DNA from: an uncultured Clostridia bacterium
GTDB taxonomy: Bacteria; Bacillota_I; Bacilli_A; RF39; UBA660
NCBI GenBank assembly: GCA_947569225.1
Contig: CANORX010000047.1
Location: 1-7,409 of the forward strand
Length of the DNA: 7,409 nt
Reading direction: 5' to 3'
The stretch's first letter is position 1; each line of letters opens with the position of its first letter. Of this stretch, positions 5,688-7,409 are shown in pieces. A program made the position numbers and the translations under genes. The notes under the pieces are model-generated. The model searched no databases, was not told the origin of the DNA, and saw only the letters and a program-made list of their open reading frames with translations.

Positions 5688-6791
5688 TTATATTAGTTTT
5701 AATTGTTTTGGATTTTCTGTTGCTATTGTTCTGTTATAATATTTTTCGTTATTAGTTACGTTTTCTAAAATTGTTAAAAATTCTGGTGTTTCTATGTTTT
5801 CGTTTTCACTTATGTTAATTTCTAGTATTCCTAACTCGCTATTGTTATCAAAGACGTCTAAGTAAAAGTATTTTCCTCTGTAATTAAAGTATATTCTTGT
5901 TTTTTTAATTGTTAATGTGTTTTCTTCTTTAAATTCAAGTAAGATTTCATATGTTTTTTTATCTACTTTGCTATCACTTATTATGATTTTTGTTCCATCT
6001 TCTTGTTTTTTGTAAACTGTTAGGTAATGTATTGTGCTTCCATTTAGTTCTATTTTTCTAACTCTTTTTTCTATATTGTGTGGACTCATTAGATAGTCTT
6101 GTGTTATTCTTGCTTTTCTTCCATTTGTAAGTATGTATTCTATGTCTGATGTAGTTAGGTCAACTAAGTATTTTTCTTGTCTTTTTACAAGATTTTCTTT
6201 TAAGCATTCATTTATTATGTTTAATACTTCTCTTGTTTTTTCTTCCATTTCTTTTTTAGGCAAAACTATTTTTAGTTTAGGGTGTCCTAACCAACTTTTT
6301 AGTGTTGTTTCTCCAAGTTTTATCGCTTCGTCTACTGTTTCACTTCTAGCACTGTTGTTTTCAGTTGTATAGAATGTGCTTTGTCCTACTAGATTTATTA
6401 CTAAGTCATATTTATTCATAAGTTCAACAAAACTTGTTACTCTGTTTACTCTTGCTAGTACTTTTTCAAATTCTTCCTTGTTTACATACGCACTGTTGTC
6501 TATTGTTCCTCTGTCGTATACTATTATGTAGTTTCCTTCTCCCATCATTTCAATAGCCTTGTCGTATAGTTTTTCTTTTTCTAATTGATAAGTTAATACT
6601 AATTCTTGAAAGTCAATTAGATTGACCGCTTTGTCTCCAAATGGCCTTACTTCATTGTTTATTAGACTTGTTGCAGTTTCTTCTACAAGTATTACTTTGT
6701 ATCCTAGGTTACTATAAACTTTTTTTATAGTACTTAATACTGTTGTTTTTCCACTTGATGGTCCTCCTGTTAATACTATTCTTTTAATCAT
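5688..6791 (-). CDS. P-loop NTPase fused to a CYTH-like domain (TTD14-like)
   Basis: Predicted soluble cytoplasmic protein of 367 residues. Residues 1-195 form a small AAA/kinase-like P-loop domain: GGPSSGKTT at 9-17 (Walker A), VEETAT at 36-41, and YDRGTIDNSAY at 92-102, whose Asp-Arg resembles the DR motif of nucleoside- and NadR-type kinases (AAA_28-like). Residues about 205-345 look like a CYTH/triphosphate-tunnel domain, with alternating charged strands: EKYLVDL, RKARI, KRVRKIEL, KKTRIYFNYRGKYFYLDVFD and GILEINI. The same two-part order is known from the animal protein TTD14, which binds GTP and phosphoinositides; the substrate of bacterial members is unknown to me. The start is ATG at 6789-6791 with AGGAGG six bases upstream. 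It has its own consensus promoter and strong terminator, so it is a single-gene unit. The assignment rests on motifs; the biochemical activity is inferred. Confidence 0.8.
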   Translation of the reverse strand: MIKRIVLTGGPSSGKTTVLSTIKKVYSNLGYKVILVEETATSLINNEVRPFGDKAVNLIDFQELVLTYQLEKEKLYDKAIEMMGEGNYIIVYDRGTIDNSAYVNKEEFEKVLARVNRVTSFVELMNKYDLVINLVGQSTFYTTENNSARSETVDEAIKLGETTLKSWLGHPKLKIVLPKKEMEEKTREVLNIINECLKENLVKRQEKYLVDLTTSDIEYILTNGRKARITQDYLMSPHNIEKRVRKIELNGSTIHYLTVYKKQEDGTKIIISDSKVDKKTYEILLEFKEENTLTIKKTRIYFNYRGKYFYLDVFDNNSELGILEINISENENIETPEFLTILENVTNNEKYYNRTIATENPKQLKLI

Positions 6792-6797
6792 TTTTTA

Positions 6798-6803
6798 CCT
6801 CCT
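6798..6803 (-). promoter_or_regulatory. Consensus ribosome binding site of the NTPase-CYTH gene
   Basis: AGGAGG on the minus strand, six bases before the ATG at 6789-6791. It fixes the start just after a very short leader (about 20 bases from the predicted transcription start). Confidence 0.85.
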
Positions 6804-6816
6804 ACTTTATATTTTA

Positions 6817-6845
6817 ATTATATGCGTATTTTATACACTTGTCAA
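6817..6845 (-). promoter_or_regulatory. Perfect vegetative promoter of the NTPase-CYTH gene
   Basis: Minus-strand TTGACA (6845-6840), 17-base spacer, TATAAT (6822-6817). Both boxes and the spacing are exact consensus for the main sigma factor. Initiation is expected near 6810. The -35 box lies only 11-12 bases from the terminator of the preceding gene. Confidence 0.85.
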
Positions 6846-6855
6846 TAGTAAATTT

Positions 6856-6879
6856 AAAAAGTCAATGTGTTTTGACTTT
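6856..6879 (-). terminator. Rho-independent terminator of the prepilin-like gene
   Basis: Minus-strand AAAGTCAA (6879-6872) pairs perfectly with TTGACTTT (6865-6858) around a six-base loop, followed by a short T run. The T tract is only five long with A interruptions, so efficiency may be moderate. It lies 11 bases after the TAA of the gene. Confidence 0.7.
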
Positions 6880-6890
6880 ATAGTTATGTT

Positions 6891-7265
6891 TTATTGGTTT
6901 AATTCAAATTTATGTACTATTATGTTATTTTCAACTTTTGATTTTATGCATAAGTTTCCTGGTATTCTTTCTCCTGTTGTGGGATTTTTTAAGTCTATAT
7001 CTATCAGGTTTTCATTTTGTAGTACATATAGTCTTGTACATTTTTCTTCTATTTCTCCATTTAGTAAAGCTTTTGTGTAAACTTCATTGTTACTAAAGTA
7101 TATATCTGTGGCTCTTTCTATGTCTTTTATTAATTCGTCTAGACTTTTGTTTTCTGCTTGTTTTGATATTTCTTCAACCCCAAAAATTGTTGTACCTATG
7201 ATAGATACAAGTAAAACTATGACTATTAATAATTCTGTTAGTGTAAATCCCTTTTTATTTTTCAC
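6891..7265 (-). CDS. Type IV prepilin-like / pseudopilin protein
   Basis: 124 residues with a textbook type III (prepilin) signal: a short basic leader MKNKKG, cleavage expected after G6, then F7 and the conserved Glu at +5 (E11), and a hydrophobic helix to about residue 29. A prepilin peptidase would cleave and N-methylate it, and it would assemble into a type IV/competence-like pilus or pseudopilus. The mature domain (about 30-124) continues as a helix (EEISKQ to about 55), then a short strand region with YVLQNENLIDIDLKNPTTG (80-98). C76 and C106 may form a disulfide. The start is GTG at 7263-7265, preceded by AGGTGA at seven bases. No pilus assembly ATPase, platform protein or peptidase is in the window; such genes may lie upstream beyond the edge. 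Family assignment is firm; which pilus system it serves cannot be told. Confidence 0.88.
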   Translation of the reverse strand: MKNKKGFTLTELLIVIVLLVSIIGTTIFGVEEISKQAENKSLDELIKDIERATDIYFSNNEVYTKALLNGEIEEKCTRLYVLQNENLIDIDLKNPTTGERIPGNLCIKSKVENNIIVHKFELNQ

Positions 7266-7409
7266 TTAAGTCTCACCTATTATAAGGATAACATAAAATA
7301 CTTTTTTTAGCAAAATATTAGTTAATTATTTACAGAGTTTTTTATTATTTATGAAAAAATGTAAATCACATAAAAAACTTATTGTTATCACAAAAATTTC
7401 ACAATCACA
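7266..7409 (-). other. Upstream region of the prepilin-like gene
   Basis: No open frame of note is seen. The ribosome site AGGTGA is at 7273-7278. A perfect TATAAT at 7279-7284 directly abuts it, but a transcript starting from it would begin at or inside the ribosome site and there is no -35 box at 17 bases, so I do not call it a promoter. A weaker TTGCTA-N17-TATCCT pairing is possible further up. The gene could equally be the last of an operon that begins outside the window. The far end carries repeated TGTGA words. Confidence 0.4.
7366..7409 (-). repeat. Four directly repeated TGTGA words
   Basis: TGTGA occurs on the minus strand at 7409-7405, 7403-7399, 7392-7388 and 7370-7366, all in the same orientation. 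Spacings between starts are 6, 11 and 22 bases; the last two are close to one and two turns of DNA. This could be a binding array for a regulator ahead of the prepilin-like gene, or chance in AT-rich sequence. No inverted partner (TCACA on the minus strand) is present, so it is not a CRP- or Rex-type palindrome. Confidence 0.3.

Noticed and set aside
7279..7284. Perfect TATAAT as the promoter of the prepilin-like gene
   Set aside because: It abuts the ribosome binding site, so a transcript from it would lose or cut that site, and no -35 box stands at the right distance.
1..7409. CRISPR array, tRNA/rRNA, insertion sequence or riboswitch
   Set aside because: No regularly spaced repeats, no cloverleaf with a CCA end, no transposase or terminal inverted repeats, and no recognisable riboswitch core were seen on either strand.

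Overview
The window is very AT-rich (GC roughly in the mid to upper 20s percent by eye). All seven genes lie on the minus strand, so transcription runs from high to low coordinates. Gene content, AGGAGG-type ribosome binding sites, consensus vegetative promoters and short U-tailed terminators suggest a low-GC Firmicute: a Bacilli/Mollicutes relative or an uncultured gut-type Clostridia lineage. I cannot name the genus. All 14 tryptophans in the intact reading frames are TGG, and the accepted stops are TAA or TAG, so nothing here supports a UGA=Trp code.

In transcription order the layout is as follows. (1) 7265-6891 encodes a small prepilin-like protein, closed by a terminator. (2) 6791-5688 encodes a P-loop NTPase fused to a CYTH-like domain (TTD14-like), with its own consensus promoter and terminator. 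(3) 5486-2676 is uvrA, the excision-repair damage sensor, with two candidate tandem promoters and a strong terminator. Its frame is broken by one TGA at 2868-2870, after which 63 well-conserved UvrA codons continue in the same frame. (4) 2426-58 is a probable operon: an unrecognised single-pass membrane protein, a YvlD-like four-helix membrane protein (phage-holin-IV family), lgt (prolipoprotein diacylglyceryl transferase) and a shortened trxB (thioredoxin reductase). In the last three genes the ribosome binding site of each gene overlaps the end of the gene before it.

The order uvrA / yvlD-like / lgt / trxB is a compressed version of a familiar Firmicute neighbourhood in which hprK usually sits next to lgt; hprK is missing between these genes here. 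The functions are housekeeping: DNA repair, lipoprotein maturation, redox balance and envelope. I see no phage, CRISPR array, insertion sequence, tRNA/rRNA or evident defence cassette.

The points most worth a second look are the two damaged housekeeping genes. uvrA has an in-frame TGA plus an unusual Gly in the second ABC signature. trxB stops at 185 codons, with apparent coding sequence continuing past the stop. Either the genome carries real lesions or the assembly has errors; raw-read inspection would decide.
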